This document shows positions 34,845 through 44,758 of a DNA stretch of 64,000 nucleotides, piece after piece (position 1 is the first letter of the stretch; each line of letters begins with the position of its first letter). The DNA lies in NCBI RefSeq assembly GCF_003477885.1, contig NZ_QUEE01000003.1, positions 124,001 through 188,000 of the forward strand, written 5' to 3'. Source of the stretch: Lachnotalea sp. AF33-28 (GTDB taxonomy: Bacteria; Bacillota; Clostridia; Lachnospirales; Lachnospiraceae). The notes beneath the pieces were generated by a model. That model did no database searches. It saw only the letters and a list, made by a program, of their open reading frames with translations, and was not told where the DNA came from. The position numbers and the translations under genes are program-made.

Positions 34845-37052
34845 TTACCGTTCACCCATATGTTTCTGCCGGAGCATGATCACGCCACAGATGGCGCAGC
34901 CCGCCAGTGTCAGAAAGGAGAGCGCCTCCGCCGCATGATAGATCGTCTTTCCCGTGTATCTGACCGTAAAGCTCCCCTCTGTCCGGCCGGGCAGATATAC
35001 CCGGATCACATTGTTATCTCCGGCTGTCAATGTCAGCCTTTCACCGCTGCTGTCCACAGCGCTGTAGCCCGGATACCAGAGAAGAGGGATCTCAATGAAA
35101 CTTTCGTTCGATGCGCTGTTGTCCTGATAGGAAACGGTGTCCGTCGTTCCGTTCTTTGAATAGCCGGTTACTGACACGGCCTCATCCGACACTGTATAAG
35201 CATTGCCCACTAACAGTTCAGACTGCGTGCCTTCCAGAAGATATTCCTGATTCATTCCGATCGTGCTGGTTAAATCCACGGCCTGCGCCTTTCTTAGGAA
35301 AACCGGCTGATCCGTAGCCACGGTTCCGAACGCAACCGCTCCCAGCATTCCGGTCAAGAGCACTGCGGCCATCAGAGCAGTCTTCTGACGCATGTTCCAT
35401 TTTATCTCAGCCTTCTGAAGCAGCAGAGCAGAAGCTGCGATTACCAGTAGACTGGAAAATCCCAGCAGTCTCCATGGGAACTGGATCATAGCGGCCAGGC
35501 TGTTAACCGGGCCTATTCCCTGCAGTTTCTGCCACGGTATCAGGCTTGTAGATCCCAGCAGCATCAGCAGCCCATAAATATACAGCCTTTTACCGTAGCT
35601 TCCTTTTTCTTTCTTATAGATAAAATACACAATCCCGCAAACCAGAATGCACAGCGCAGCCAAAAGCCCCGGCGTCATAGACATCTCGCCGCCGATCCCC
35701 CCGTCCAGATTGTGAGAATAGCCGTAGCGGTCCGAAAACAGATTAAAGAGCTGCGCCGGAATCACCGCATTATTGAAAAAAATACTTAAGCCGTCCGAAG
35801 TATGTTTCAGCTTCAGGTCAAGCCTGTAAAAGTCAAAAAACGGCACAATGTACCACAGGTTCAAAAGCAAAATGAGCGCCACGGTTTTAACCAGCCCAAG
35901 CCACCTTTTTTCTTTTAAAAGCTTTGGCAGATAGATCACCCCCATCGTCACCGCAAACATCAGGGTCAGCAGGGTGGTTATCATATGGGACTGCAGTATC
36001 GCGCTGGCTCCGATCACCAGCTGATACCACTTTTTCTTATCTCCCAGAAACAGGTTATAGATCCCCGCCACCACAAGCGGAAGGAAACAGAGCGCCAGGA
36101 TTTCACCCAATGCGGACCTCTGAATCACACATGCCACGCGGTAACTGGATACCGTATATATAAAGGATGCAAGAGCCGCCGTATACCTGGATTTTGTCAT
36201 GTCCTTCATGGCATAATACATAATGAAGGCCGTGGCTGTATTGATCAGCAATAAGAACAGCTGAAAGGATCCCACAACGGACATCCCCATGAGCCGGAAA
36301 ACAGCAGGTATATACAGGAACAGTTCCGGATACAGAACCGGAGTGGCATAGCCATATCCGTTCGCATGGGTGGGATGTATGCGCACAGGAAACTGGCCGC
36401 TTAGCAGCCCGTCCTTAATGCCTTCTATGCGATACAGCTGAAAATTCATGTCATGGCCCTGTGTCAGATAATCTGTAAAAAGCGGATAACTGGAAAGCAG
36501 CACTCCGAAAGCCAGAATCAGCAGAATCTTCAGCTTTGCATCCGGCATGCGCCGCCGGAAATAGTAAAAGCCAAAGAGTATATATACTGCGGCAAATAAT
36601 ACGATGTTAACCACCGTATCCGTATAGAGAGGCCTGTCCGCCATCACCGTAACGGAATGAATCTCCACGGGGATGCCCGGCTCACTGACCGTCCTTACAT
36701 AGATAATATTTACCGGTCTCTCCAGTTCCAATGTATAGCTGTTGACGCTGATGCCGTTGGATATCTTATCCCGCATCAGCACCCCGTGCTCCAGGGAATA
36801 GAACTCCACCGCCGCATCGTCCGTAGTCCCTGCAACCAGCGTTCCTAAATCAACCCTGTAGGTTCCCCTTCCAAGAGATAAGCCGGGAAGCACTTCAACA
36901 GTTCCGCTTTCATCCACTGTGCTTTCCGCACTGAGAACACTGGTGCGGTCCAGCCAGAGCTGAAAAGAAAAAATGATACAGAGAATGAAACCGAAAGCAG
37001 CATAGACTATTGTTTCCCTGTGGTTTTTCAATATTTTATAAATTACATTCAT
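34845..37052 (-). CDS. family B PTPS_related/YfhO-like membrane protein (copy 2, with extra N-terminal domain)
   Basis: 735 residues; GAGAGG precedes ATG 37052. It differs from the other copies by an N-terminal membrane helix and an outer beta-rich domain (~35-140) before the common part, which starts at LLSSYPLFTDYLTQGHDMNF. GQFPVRI, NGYGYATPVLYPELFLYIPA and GEMSMTPGL are shared with copies 1 and 3, as is the outer LLWYPGYSAVDSSGERLT near the end. The His-Asp pair in the first loop takes the place usual for catalytic acids in GT-C proteins. The added domain resembles in position the one of family A. Confidence 0.8.
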   Translation of the reverse strand: MNVIYKILKNHRETIVYAAFGFILCIIFSFQLWLDRTSVLSAESTVDESGTVEVLPGLSLGRGTYRVDLGTLVAGTTDDAAVEFYSLEHGVLMRDKISNGISVNSYTLELERPVNIIYVRTVSEPGIPVEIHSVTVMADRPLYTDTVVNIVLFAAVYILFGFYYFRRRMPDAKLKILLILAFGVLLSSYPLFTDYLTQGHDMNFQLYRIEGIKDGLLSGQFPVRIHPTHANGYGYATPVLYPELFLYIPAVFRLMGMSVVGSFQLFLLLINTATAFIMYYAMKDMTKSRYTAALASFIYTVSSYRVACVIQRSALGEILALCFLPLVVAGIYNLFLGDKKKWYQLVIGASAILQSHMITTLLTLMFAVTMGVIYLPKLLKEKRWLGLVKTVALILLLNLWYIVPFFDFYRLDLKLKHTSDGLSIFFNNAVIPAQLFNLFSDRYGYSHNLDGGIGGEMSMTPGLLAALCILVCGIVYFIYKKEKGSYGKRLYIYGLLMLLGSTSLIPWQKLQGIGPVNSLAAMIQFPWRLLGFSSLLVIAASALLLQKAEIKWNMRQKTALMAAVLLTGMLGAVAFGTVATDQPVFLRKAQAVDLTSTIGMNQEYLLEGTQSELLVGNAYTVSDEAVSVTGYSKNGTTDTVSYQDNSASNESFIEIPLLWYPGYSAVDSSGERLTLTAGDNNVIRVYLPGRTEGSFTVRYTGKTIYHAAEALSFLTLAGCAICGVIMLRQKHMGER

Positions 37053-37168
37053 GGATTACCTCTCGTCCATTGCCGACCGCATATCCGTCAGTAAATATCC
37101 GCATCAAAACATATGGGGAAGTCTTCGAAACCGGAACCGAAGTTCCAGAAGCCATCCCCATCCTGCGA

Positions 37169-38104
37169 TTATGCCTTTTCCCTGCTGATATAGATCGGCC
37201 TTCTCTTGGTCTCCAGATAGGTTTTGGCCAGATACTGTCCCAGCACGCCTATACAGAACAGCTGAATACCGCCGATAAAAATAATGATGCATGCCAGTGA
37301 CGGCCAGCCTGCCGTCGGGTCTCCAAAGCAGAGCGCCCGGATCACAATAAATAAAATCGCAATCACAGCCACAATACAGAGTAAAATTCCAAAATAGGAG
37401 GCCAGCGCCAGCGGCGCTGTAGAAAATGCCATAATTCCTTCCAGAGAGTATTTAAACAGCTTCCAGAAAGACCATTTTGTTTCTCCGGCCACTCTCTCCA
37501 CATTTTCATATTCTAACCATTTGGTGCGGAATCCAACCCACCCGAAGATTCCCTTCGTAAAGCGGTTGTACTCCGACATGGAGAGAATCGCGTCCACCAT
37601 CTGCCTGGTCATCAGGCGGTAATCCCGGGCGCCGTCCACAATTTCCGTATTTGAAATCTTATTCATTAACCGATAAAACATGCGCGCAAAAAAGGACCGG
37701 ATCACAGGCTCGCCCTTCCTGCTGACACGTCTGGTAGCTACCGAGTCATAACCCTCTTCTTTGATCGCCAGATACATCTCCATAAGATAAGCCGGCGGAT
37801 CCTGAAGGTCCGCATCCATCAAAACCGCATAATCCCCGGTACAATTTTCAAGTCCGGCATAGATCGCCGCTTCTTTTCCGAAATTTCTGGAAAAAGAGAT
37901 GTAATGCACGCAGTCATCTTTGGATTTCAGCCCTTTAATAACCTGTAATGTGGTATCTTTTGATCCATCATCCACAAATATCAATTCAAATTTCACGTCT
38001 TTTTTCTCAAACTCCGGCTTGATTTTGCAGATTTCATCATAAAAAAAGGGCAGGCTCTTTTCTTCATTATAACTTGGTACAATTATGGAAATTGTTTCAC
38101 TCAT
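37169..38104 (-). CDS. GT2 glycosyltransferase, GtrB/DPM-like
   Basis: 311 residues. GT-A domain with SIIVPSYNEEKSL, FVDDGSKDTT and MDADLQDPP (96-104), the exact signature of polyprenyl-phosphate glucosyl/mannosyl/GlcNAc transferases, and two C-terminal membrane helices (~232-290). SRNFGKEAAIYAGL is typical too. It should make a lipid-linked monosaccharide at the inner face for one of the neighbouring membrane transferases. A structured spacer of 116 bases separates it from copy 2 of family B; a terminator-like hairpin (38157-38188) lies upstream. Confidence 0.94.
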   Translation of the reverse strand: MSETISIIVPSYNEEKSLPFFYDEICKIKPEFEKKDVKFELIFVDDGSKDTTLQVIKGLKSKDDCVHYISFSRNFGKEAAIYAGLENCTGDYAVLMDADLQDPPAYLMEMYLAIKEEGYDSVATRRVSRKGEPVIRSFFARMFYRLMNKISNTEIVDGARDYRLMTRQMVDAILSMSEYNRFTKGIFGWVGFRTKWLEYENVERVAGETKWSFWKLFKYSLEGIMAFSTAPLALASYFGILLCIVAVIAILFIVIRALCFGDPTAGWPSLACIIIFIGGIQLFCIGVLGQYLAKTYLETKRRPIYISREKA

Positions 38105-38156
38105 TTGTTTTCATCCCTCTCTGGATTTTAAACGGATCTTTTTACCATATTAGCAC

Positions 38157-38188
38157 AAAACGCAGGAAGTGCCAAGTCCCCCTGCGTT
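38157..38188 (-). terminator. intrinsic terminator after the 38210 gene
   Basis: AAAACGCAGG (38157-38166) pairs with CCTGCGTTT (38180-38188); on the minus strand TTTT follows the stem. It lies 22 bases beyond the stop and divides the array between the family A gene and the GT2 gene. Confidence 0.7.
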
Positions 38189-38209
38189 TACAATTGTCTT
38201 TCAATTAAT

Positions 38210-40249
38210 TCACTGCCAGAACTGAATACCGTTCGCCAAAGCCTGATATAGGCTCCGCTTTAAATCAATAATTGAGTTTGTAAACAAAATAAATATATTG
38301 TAGCCGTAGCTTAGAAAACACAAAAAGGCGGTCAGTGCATAAATCTCACCTTTACCCGCTCTGTCATCCATCCATTCAACCATTGCCAGCAGGACTATAA
38401 CTGCAGCCAAAAAGAAAAACACGGCAAAATCTCCTATATATCCAAACAATATGCCAGCCATCTGTGTATCCGCCACCATGACAGCAAAACCGGATCCTAA
38501 AAGCAGTATTGTCAGCAAATATATTTTCTTATCCTTTAAGGCGCTTCTGAATCTGTAAAAAAAGCACCCGGCAAGCAGTATAATATTGCTGGTGAACAAC
38601 CCGCCATACATCGTATCGCTGACAGTAGTCCCCATATAAGAAGTTTCCATTGCCGTACCCGCAAAAAATGGGAACTGTGAAATCATGTTCGGCGTCTGAA
38701 ATAAATATGAAAATATCCCCAAGCCAATCCGATCCAAAACAAACCCTCTTCGTGTCATATCATTCGTAGTGAGGTTGTAATTCGCGCCGAAATCCACCGG
38801 CGATCCGAACCGCAGGGTATTATAAACCATCAATGCAGCACCTACCGCAATCAACGGCAGCGCAAAGGCTGCTATCTGCGCCGCATATCTGTGCTCTCTT
38901 CTCTGCTGTGGAGTGACCTTTACAAAATACTTCCAAAACAGCGGCACCGCTGTAAAACCGATCAACAGCATCTGCGGTCTGCATCCGGCTATAAGCGCTA
39001 TGAAAAGAGATCCCAGCGCGAGGCGGGAGCATGTAAGTCCGCTGTTCCCCTCTTTTTCAGCTGAAAGCCAGAAATACAATCCAAGGACAGCCGAAGTGAT
39101 CGCCGTTATCCTGGGAACATTGTAAAAATCCGAATGAACGACAGAATACAGCACCCCTGATCCCATGATCATGAGACTGCTGAACAGCAGATAAAATAAA
39201 AACGGCGTTTTCCTGAAATACTTTTTGATCAGCTGATGCACTAACAGCATAATTCCTACCACAAAGGCGGCTCCACAGATATAAAAATCCAAATGCATCC
39301 GCAGCGGCCCGCCGGTTATGAGGTAGTAGGGCAGATAAAAAATCAGTGCCGGAATCACACCAAAGTACACATAATATCTGCCATTATAATAAGCATAGTC
39401 CCACAAATACTCCACACCCTCTGCCCCACGAAGTCCGGGATCATAGGGGTTATCCAATGCGGCCAGCCTGGGATCCGGCTGGTCATCCAGATATAGCTGT
39501 CCCTTTGCCAGCACCTCAGCTAGCGCAGGATATGGCGAAAGATCCGGATTGTCCGAATAATCCGCCTGATAAATCATAAACCACAAAAATGCTATCTGTA
39601 CGCAGGCGGCCGCTATAATCACAGCCCGCTGCCAGATTTTACGCGGATTATATCTGTATTTGTAAAACTGTGAATTCGGACGAAGCAGCCACCCAAGCCA
39701 CAGTATCATTGCAACTATCACAACCCTGCTCCAGGAAATGCTCATGGGACGCTGCGGATTTAAAGACAGGTCATGAATAATTACGTTCTTTCCTGCCATT
39801 TCGTTAATCACAACTTTAATTCGAAAACTATCTCCATACAGATGCAGGTTTATATACTGGCTCGGCAGACTGTCGTGCAGAAGGATCTGATCCGGAAGCT
39901 GGTAATAATCCTGGTTTCCTTCATCCGAAACATAGATCGTTGCCCTGATTCCGTTTGTATATAAATCACTGTCCGCCTGCTGCTGCATATCCAGATGAAT
40001 ACTGTCTATCTTCTGATAAGGAAAATTCAGCTCAATGAAACTCTCTCCTTCTTCATCCACATGGTAAATATTATCGTCAACCAGAGTCAGACCCTGATAC
40101 GTTACTTTAACATCTCTTGCGGGCTCATAAAACAGCGATTCGTAATGCCGGAAATTAAACAGGGTTATTTCCAATAAAACCGCGATAAAAATGCCAGACA
40201 GCAAGCCCTTGATTAACTGACGGCATGCATCCTTTCTGTTTTTAATCAT
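38210..40249 (-). CDS. family A polytopic membrane protein (copy 2)
   Basis: 679 residues, ATG 40249 with GGAAAGG upstream. Same plan as the 10360 gene: one helix (~12-30), an outer beta-rich domain (~35-165; IHLDMQQ, YYQLPDQILLHD, SQYINLHLYG), then helices with KGQLYLDDQPDPRLAALDNP, YYNGRYYVYFG, NYNLTTNDMTRRGFVLD and a C-terminal NGIQFWQ. High conservation across copies marks the NPYD and NYNLTTNDM segments as candidate active-site regions. Function is inferred as extracytoplasmic glycosyl transfer. Confidence 0.8.
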   Translation of the reverse strand: MIKNRKDACRQLIKGLLSGIFIAVLLEITLFNFRHYESLFYEPARDVKVTYQGLTLVDDNIYHVDEEGESFIELNFPYQKIDSIHLDMQQQADSDLYTNGIRATIYVSDEGNQDYYQLPDQILLHDSLPSQYINLHLYGDSFRIKVVINEMAGKNVIIHDLSLNPQRPMSISWSRVVIVAMILWLGWLLRPNSQFYKYRYNPRKIWQRAVIIAAACVQIAFLWFMIYQADYSDNPDLSPYPALAEVLAKGQLYLDDQPDPRLAALDNPYDPGLRGAEGVEYLWDYAYYNGRYYVYFGVIPALIFYLPYYLITGGPLRMHLDFYICGAAFVVGIMLLVHQLIKKYFRKTPFLFYLLFSSLMIMGSGVLYSVVHSDFYNVPRITAITSAVLGLYFWLSAEKEGNSGLTCSRLALGSLFIALIAGCRPQMLLIGFTAVPLFWKYFVKVTPQQRREHRYAAQIAAFALPLIAVGAALMVYNTLRFGSPVDFGANYNLTTNDMTRRGFVLDRIGLGIFSYLFQTPNMISQFPFFAGTAMETSYMGTTVSDTMYGGLFTSNIILLAGCFFYRFRSALKDKKIYLLTILLLGSGFAVMVADTQMAGILFGYIGDFAVFFFLAAVIVLLAMVEWMDDRAGKGEIYALTAFLCFLSYGYNIFILFTNSIIDLKRSLYQALANGIQFWQ

Positions 40250-40285
40250 AATTCCTTTCCGCTTCAAAAGCATCTATATCTGAAA

Positions 40286-41002
40286 TCACATCAGGTATAC
40301 AGGCACATCCGTGATCCGTGCCCCGAAAACTACTGCCACAAAAGCGCCAGCCGTCAGAATAAAAACAGATACTATGATTTTATTCTCCTGGCTCAAATTC
40401 AAGGCCCATTGCCGAAGCGCTGCGCCTCCCAGGCAGCAAAACATAAAAAATAGAATACTGTATAACCACTGTGTGCTGAAGACCGTTTTCAAATAGCCAG
40501 TTATTCCTAATACCGGTATATCCGCAGGTGTCACCCCATAACGCAGCATACGCGACAATAAGATCCAGCCTAAACATACCAGTGCCGCAGCCCCGCTGAA
40601 CCACGTCCTCTTCGCTCTGATACATTGCAGCACTGTGCCGCAGACCGCAGGCAGTACACAAACCTCCAGGCCTTCTATCAATGAATACCGCTCCATCAGC
40701 ACTCCCAGCCTAAACCAGCAGATCATATAGAAAAAGGTCAGCCATGCGGCCAATACATGTTCCCCTGTCAGCAGGCCAAAAAACCAGAAAGCTGAACAGA
40801 CACAGCAAATATTTAGAATCAGCTGTATGCCATGTATGACCCATATCTGCATCCCGGTACTGAAATGCAGCTTTTGCAGCAGGGCCAGATACCCCGGCAG
40901 CTCACTGCCAAAGGTCAGATATCCTGTAAACGCCGGATAACTGGCAAGAAGCAGCGCAATACACAGAAAAATTGCCAACATTCTTTTTTCAATCCGTTTC
41001 AT
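40286..41002 (-). CDS. shrunken family B paralogue
   Basis: 238 residues, ATG 41002 with GAAAGG, overlapping the upstream family B gene by 14 bases. The start, LLLASYPAFTGYLTFGSEL, aligns with SSYPLFTDYLTQGHDM of the full-length copies, and the end, VVFGARITDVPVYL, aligns with their AFGTVATDQPVFL region. The first-loop HD, the GQFP segment, several central helices and the outer C-terminal domain are missing. The frame is intact and has a ribosome site, so it may be translated, either as a decaying copy or as an accessory subunit of its coupled neighbour. Confidence 0.65.
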   Translation of the reverse strand: MKRIEKRMLAIFLCIALLLASYPAFTGYLTFGSELPGYLALLQKLHFSTGMQIWVIHGIQLILNICCVCSAFWFFGLLTGEHVLAAWLTFFYMICWFRLGVLMERYSLIEGLEVCVLPAVCGTVLQCIRAKRTWFSGAAALVCLGWILLSRMLRYGVTPADIPVLGITGYLKTVFSTQWLYSILFFMFCCLGGAALRQWALNLSQENKIIVSVFILTAGAFVAVVFGARITDVPVYLM

Positions 41003-42692
41003 CCGATGCCTTTCTCTTTTTCCGCCCGATCCACCAAACTGTCATTACCAATGCTCCGGCAGCCGAACCAAATGCCGCAAGACGATAAGCGGTTTTTCCT
41101 CCATAGTATACCCTGACTGCCCCTTCGGAGTAATCCTTAAGCAACACGCACAGAACGTTATTTTCTCCTGCCGCAGTCTTAAGCACTTCCCCATTCTCAT
41201 CTTTCACAGTATAACCGGGATACCATAGCAGCGGCAGTTCTGCTCTCTGATTTTCCCCTTCATTCACATAGGAAAACGTTATATGAGTACCTGTTTTATG
41301 ATAATTCTCTATCGTAACCACAGACCGGTCTGCCGATATTCCCTCTTGATACAGCAGTGCATCATCCGTCCCCTGCATCAGATACTCCTTGCCCAGGCCC
41401 ATCGCATTTACCTGCGGAACCGCTTCCAATGCATTCATAAAGGTATTTTGCCGAAAAACCTTAGTGCCGATCATAATCGCCGGAATCAGAGCGGATATAA
41501 TCAGCGCATATGAAACGGCCCGTCTGACTTTTACCGACAAAACCTCCCAACTCTCCAACACCAGGGCGGTCCCGGTCAGTATCAAAACCGATGCCGGACC
41601 CAGAAGGCGCATGGGAAATTGAATCCAGCCAGCAGCTTTATTGATAATACCTATATTCTGCAGTTTCTCCCAGGGCAGTATCGATGTGGAAAGCAGCAGC
41701 AGCGCCAATGCGGTACACCAGCATCTCCCGATAAAACGGTTATTCTCTGATTTCGGCCTGGCAGCTATAAATGCGGTCAGCAGCGCCAGACCTAAAAACA
41801 CGCTCATACCGGGAGTCATTGACATTTCTCCTAGTATTCCATGTTCCGGTGTATATGCTATGCCGAAATTGTCCCCTAATAAATTGAACAGCTGCGCAGG
41901 AATAATCGTATTCAGATAATAAATTCCTTTCCCGCTCCCCTGTATATTCAGATTCAGAGGCTGTCTGTAAAAATCCAGAAAAGGCACCAGAAACCACAGA
42001 TTAAGTATGAAGGTACAAGCGCAAAACAGCAGCAGTTCCTTCCACCTTTTTTCTTTGACAACATTCCTCCGATACATCCATATCATAACTATGCCCACAC
42101 AAAGAGCAAGAAATGTGGATATGATATGTGACTGAAGGATGCCGGTGACTCCGATCACCAGCAACGGCCAGCGCTTTCTGTTTCCGGACAGCAGTTCATA
42201 CCCTCCGGCTACAATCAGTGGAAAGAAACACATGCCCAGGACCTCACCCAGCGCACCGCGGATAAAGATACATCCCAGCCGATAGACAGAAAGGGTATAT
42301 ATAAAGGAACACAGCGCCGAGTTTTTGCGCCCGCATGCCAAAGTGCGCATGGAACCGTACATGATCAGAAATGTGCCCGCATTAATAAAGACCAGAAAAA
42401 TTTTATAAGCAAACACCGCCGGCATCCCCAGCAATACCATTACTGCAGGAATATACAAGAAAAGCCCCGGATATAGCGCCAAGGCAGCATACCCATATCC
42501 ATTGTTCAGATCAGGCTGAATCAGAGCCGGAAATTGTCCGTTCCTGACAGCCTCACAAAGTCCGATGATTCTGTTAATATGAAAGCTGATATCATGAGCA
42601 TCTTTTATGTCCGCCGTGAACAGTGGAAAACAGGACAGTATAAGCGCTGCCCCAAACAAAATCCACACCTTGCTTTTTTCCTGTTTTACCAT
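40989..42692 (-). CDS. family B PTPS_related/YfhO-like membrane protein (copy 3)
   Basis: 567 residues, ATG 42692 after GAGGTG. The first outer loop has DAHDISFHINRIIGLCEAV and GQFPALIQPDLNNGYGYAA; then YPGLFLYIPA, GALGEVLGMCFFPLIVAG, GEMSMTPGM and the outer LLWYPGYTVKDENGEVL near the C-terminus. About twelve membrane helices. It resembles copy 2 more than copy 1 and lacks the added N-terminal domain. The gene is 23 bases downstream of the 42716 family A gene and overlaps the shrunken paralogue. Confidence 0.8.
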   Translation of the reverse strand: MVKQEKSKVWILFGAALILSCFPLFTADIKDAHDISFHINRIIGLCEAVRNGQFPALIQPDLNNGYGYAALALYPGLFLYIPAVMVLLGMPAVFAYKIFLVFINAGTFLIMYGSMRTLACGRKNSALCSFIYTLSVYRLGCIFIRGALGEVLGMCFFPLIVAGGYELLSGNRKRWPLLVIGVTGILQSHIISTFLALCVGIVMIWMYRRNVVKEKRWKELLLFCACTFILNLWFLVPFLDFYRQPLNLNIQGSGKGIYYLNTIIPAQLFNLLGDNFGIAYTPEHGILGEMSMTPGMSVFLGLALLTAFIAARPKSENNRFIGRCWCTALALLLLSTSILPWEKLQNIGIINKAAGWIQFPMRLLGPASVLILTGTALVLESWEVLSVKVRRAVSYALIISALIPAIMIGTKVFRQNTFMNALEAVPQVNAMGLGKEYLMQGTDDALLYQEGISADRSVVTIENYHKTGTHITFSYVNEGENQRAELPLLWYPGYTVKDENGEVLKTAAGENNVLCVLLKDYSEGAVRVYYGGKTAYRLAAFGSAAGALVMTVWWIGRKKRKASDETD

Positions 42693-42715
42693 GCTCCACC
42701 TCATTTTATTCCGCC

Positions 42716-44758
42716 TTATCTCCAGAATTGAATGGCATTGGCAACTTTGTAGTACCAGTTGTGATTGATTCCAATATTAGAATTGACAAATATCATGAGG
42801 AAATTATACAGCAGGCTTAATGCGCATAATACCACAATGATCCTGTACCAGCTGTCCCGGTACTCACTCTCCCGGGTCCTCTCTGCCAGAGATAAGAGAA
42901 CCGTGACCGCAGGCAGGAAGAAAAAGATCGCAAAATCCCCCGCATAGCCGATCAGTATTCCCGCCATCTGTGTATCAGCCACAGTGATTACAAAACCGAA
43001 AACCAGTGACATCAGCATAAAGAGATATATTTTTTTCTCCTTAAGCGCCTCTTTAAATTTAAACAGAAAGAATCCTGCCACGAGAACAATATTGCAAGCT
43101 ATCAAACCTCCGTAAGGGGTATCGTGAATAGTCACACCCATATAATTGGTCAAAAATGTGGAGGAAGATATAAAAGGAAACTGTGATACGGTCGCCGGAA
43201 GCTGAAACAAGAAGCTGAAAAGCCCTAATCCGATACGGTCCCATACAAACCCTCTGCGCGTCATATCATTTGTGGTTAAATTATAGTTCGCCCCAAAATC
43301 AAATACTGATCCGAAACGCACATAATTATAATACATGAGACCTGCCCCCACCAATATTAAAGGCGCAGCAAAACAGGCTATCCAGACCGCATTCTTTTTC
43401 TTAAATCCCTCCTTCATCGGTCTGCGTATCATTGCATTCCAAAACAGCGGAAACGCGAAGAATCCTGCCAGCAGCATCTGCGGCCTGCTGCCGCCGCAAA
43501 AGGCGATAAAGAGAGAGCCGAGAGCCAAACGCCAGGGAATCAGATCGTCCGAATCATCTTTCTTTGCAGACATCCAGAAATAGAGTCCCAGCACGGTGAC
43601 CGTTATGGACATGATTTTTGGCACACTGTAAAAATCCGGGTGAAGGGCCAGGTATAATACGCCGGCACCATTGATAATCACAGCGCTGAACAACATATAT
43701 AAAATGAACGGGGTCTTTCTAAAATACTTTTTCACCAACTGATGCATGAGCAGCAGCACTCCTGCCACAAAAGCCGCACTGCAGATCATGATATCCAGAT
43801 GTATCGGAAAACTGTGCCCGGTCAGCAGATAAAATGGCAGGTAAAACAGCAGTGCCGGTATCACACCAAAATAGACATAATATTTTCCGTTATAGTAGGC
43901 GTAATCCCACAGAAATGCGACACCTCCGTCAGCCTGCCTCAAACTGTTGTCATAGGGGTTGGACAGAGCTTTCAGCTCATCAGAAGGCTCAATATCCAGG
44001 TATACCTGGCCCTTTGCCAATACTTCAGCCAATGCCGGATAAGGCGTGTCGGCAGGATCCACCGAATAATTCACTTTATATGTCAGTATAGCAAACATAC
44101 CCATCTGCACTAACGCAAAGCCAATAATAATCAATCTCTGCATTTTCTTTTTAGGATTATATTCGCAGGCATAGAATCCCGATTTTGGACGGAAAATATA
44201 GATCAACAGGCACAGCATAAATACCGTGCCCACACGAAAAACGGAAAAAAGCACCGGGCGTTCCGCATTCAGTGAAATGTCATTAATCACAATGTTTTTG
44301 CCGGGAACATCCTGTATCAATATTTTGATTTTATCGGCTTTTCCCGCAGTATGAAGTGTCAGATACTGACTGGCTTTATTATCCGGCACTATGATCTGTG
44401 AAGGCATATCATAATAATAAGCATTACCTTCATCCGTTGCGGATAAAGTAATCTTAACGCCATTTGCATACAATTCGCTGACCACTTCCTGTTTCATATC
44501 AATATGAATATTCTTAATATTCTGATATGGGAATGCGAGCTCTATATACGCATCACTTTCGGCTGTTACATTATAAACACCGTTCCCCCGGTCCGTCAGA
44601 CCGACATAGTTTACCTGTACTCCTTCAACGTCTTCAAAAAACATGGACTGAAAAAAACGAAAATTAAAAACAAATACCTCCAATACCACAGCAAGCAGTG
44701 CACAGATACCGATGACTTTCATCCAATGAAAATATCCAGTAGTTTTCCTCTCCATCAT
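42716..44758 (-). CDS. family A polytopic membrane protein (copy 3)
   Basis: 680 residues; ATG 44758 overlaps the stop of the upstream gene in an ATGA junction, with AAGGGAA as ribosome site. Layout and motifs as in copy 2: outer domain with IHIDMKQEV, YYDMPSQIIVPD and SQYLTLHTAGKADKI; KGQVYLDIEPSDELKALSNP; YYNGKYYVYFG; NYNLTTNDMTRRGFVWD; end in NAIQFWR. It is close to copy 2, with a family B gene and its shrunken copy between, a pattern that suggests duplication of an A-B pair. Confidence 0.8.
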   Translation of the reverse strand: MMERKTTGYFHWMKVIGICALLAVVLEVFVFNFRFFQSMFFEDVEGVQVNYVGLTDRGNGVYNVTAESDAYIELAFPYQNIKNIHIDMKQEVVSELYANGVKITLSATDEGNAYYYDMPSQIIVPDNKASQYLTLHTAGKADKIKILIQDVPGKNIVINDISLNAERPVLFSVFRVGTVFMLCLLIYIFRPKSGFYACEYNPKKKMQRLIIIGFALVQMGMFAILTYKVNYSVDPADTPYPALAEVLAKGQVYLDIEPSDELKALSNPYDNSLRQADGGVAFLWDYAYYNGKYYVYFGVIPALLFYLPFYLLTGHSFPIHLDIMICSAAFVAGVLLLMHQLVKKYFRKTPFILYMLFSAVIINGAGVLYLALHPDFYSVPKIMSITVTVLGLYFWMSAKKDDSDDLIPWRLALGSLFIAFCGGSRPQMLLAGFFAFPLFWNAMIRRPMKEGFKKKNAVWIACFAAPLILVGAGLMYYNYVRFGSVFDFGANYNLTTNDMTRRGFVWDRIGLGLFSFLFQLPATVSQFPFISSSTFLTNYMGVTIHDTPYGGLIACNIVLVAGFFLFKFKEALKEKKIYLFMLMSLVFGFVITVADTQMAGILIGYAGDFAIFFFLPAVTVLLSLAERTRESEYRDSWYRIIVVLCALSLLYNFLMIFVNSNIGINHNWYYKVANAIQFWR

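Noticed and set aside
37114..37162. Possible terminator between family B copy 2 and the GT2 gene
   Set aside because: A long imperfect stem is present (ATGGGGA with TCCCCAT), but the loop is large and the T run is weak, so it is not listed as a terminator.
33113..42692. 6-pyruvoyl-tetrahydropterin synthase activity for family B
   Set aside because: The family name PTPS_related is historical; these are polytopic membrane proteins without the zinc-binding pterin synthase motifs.
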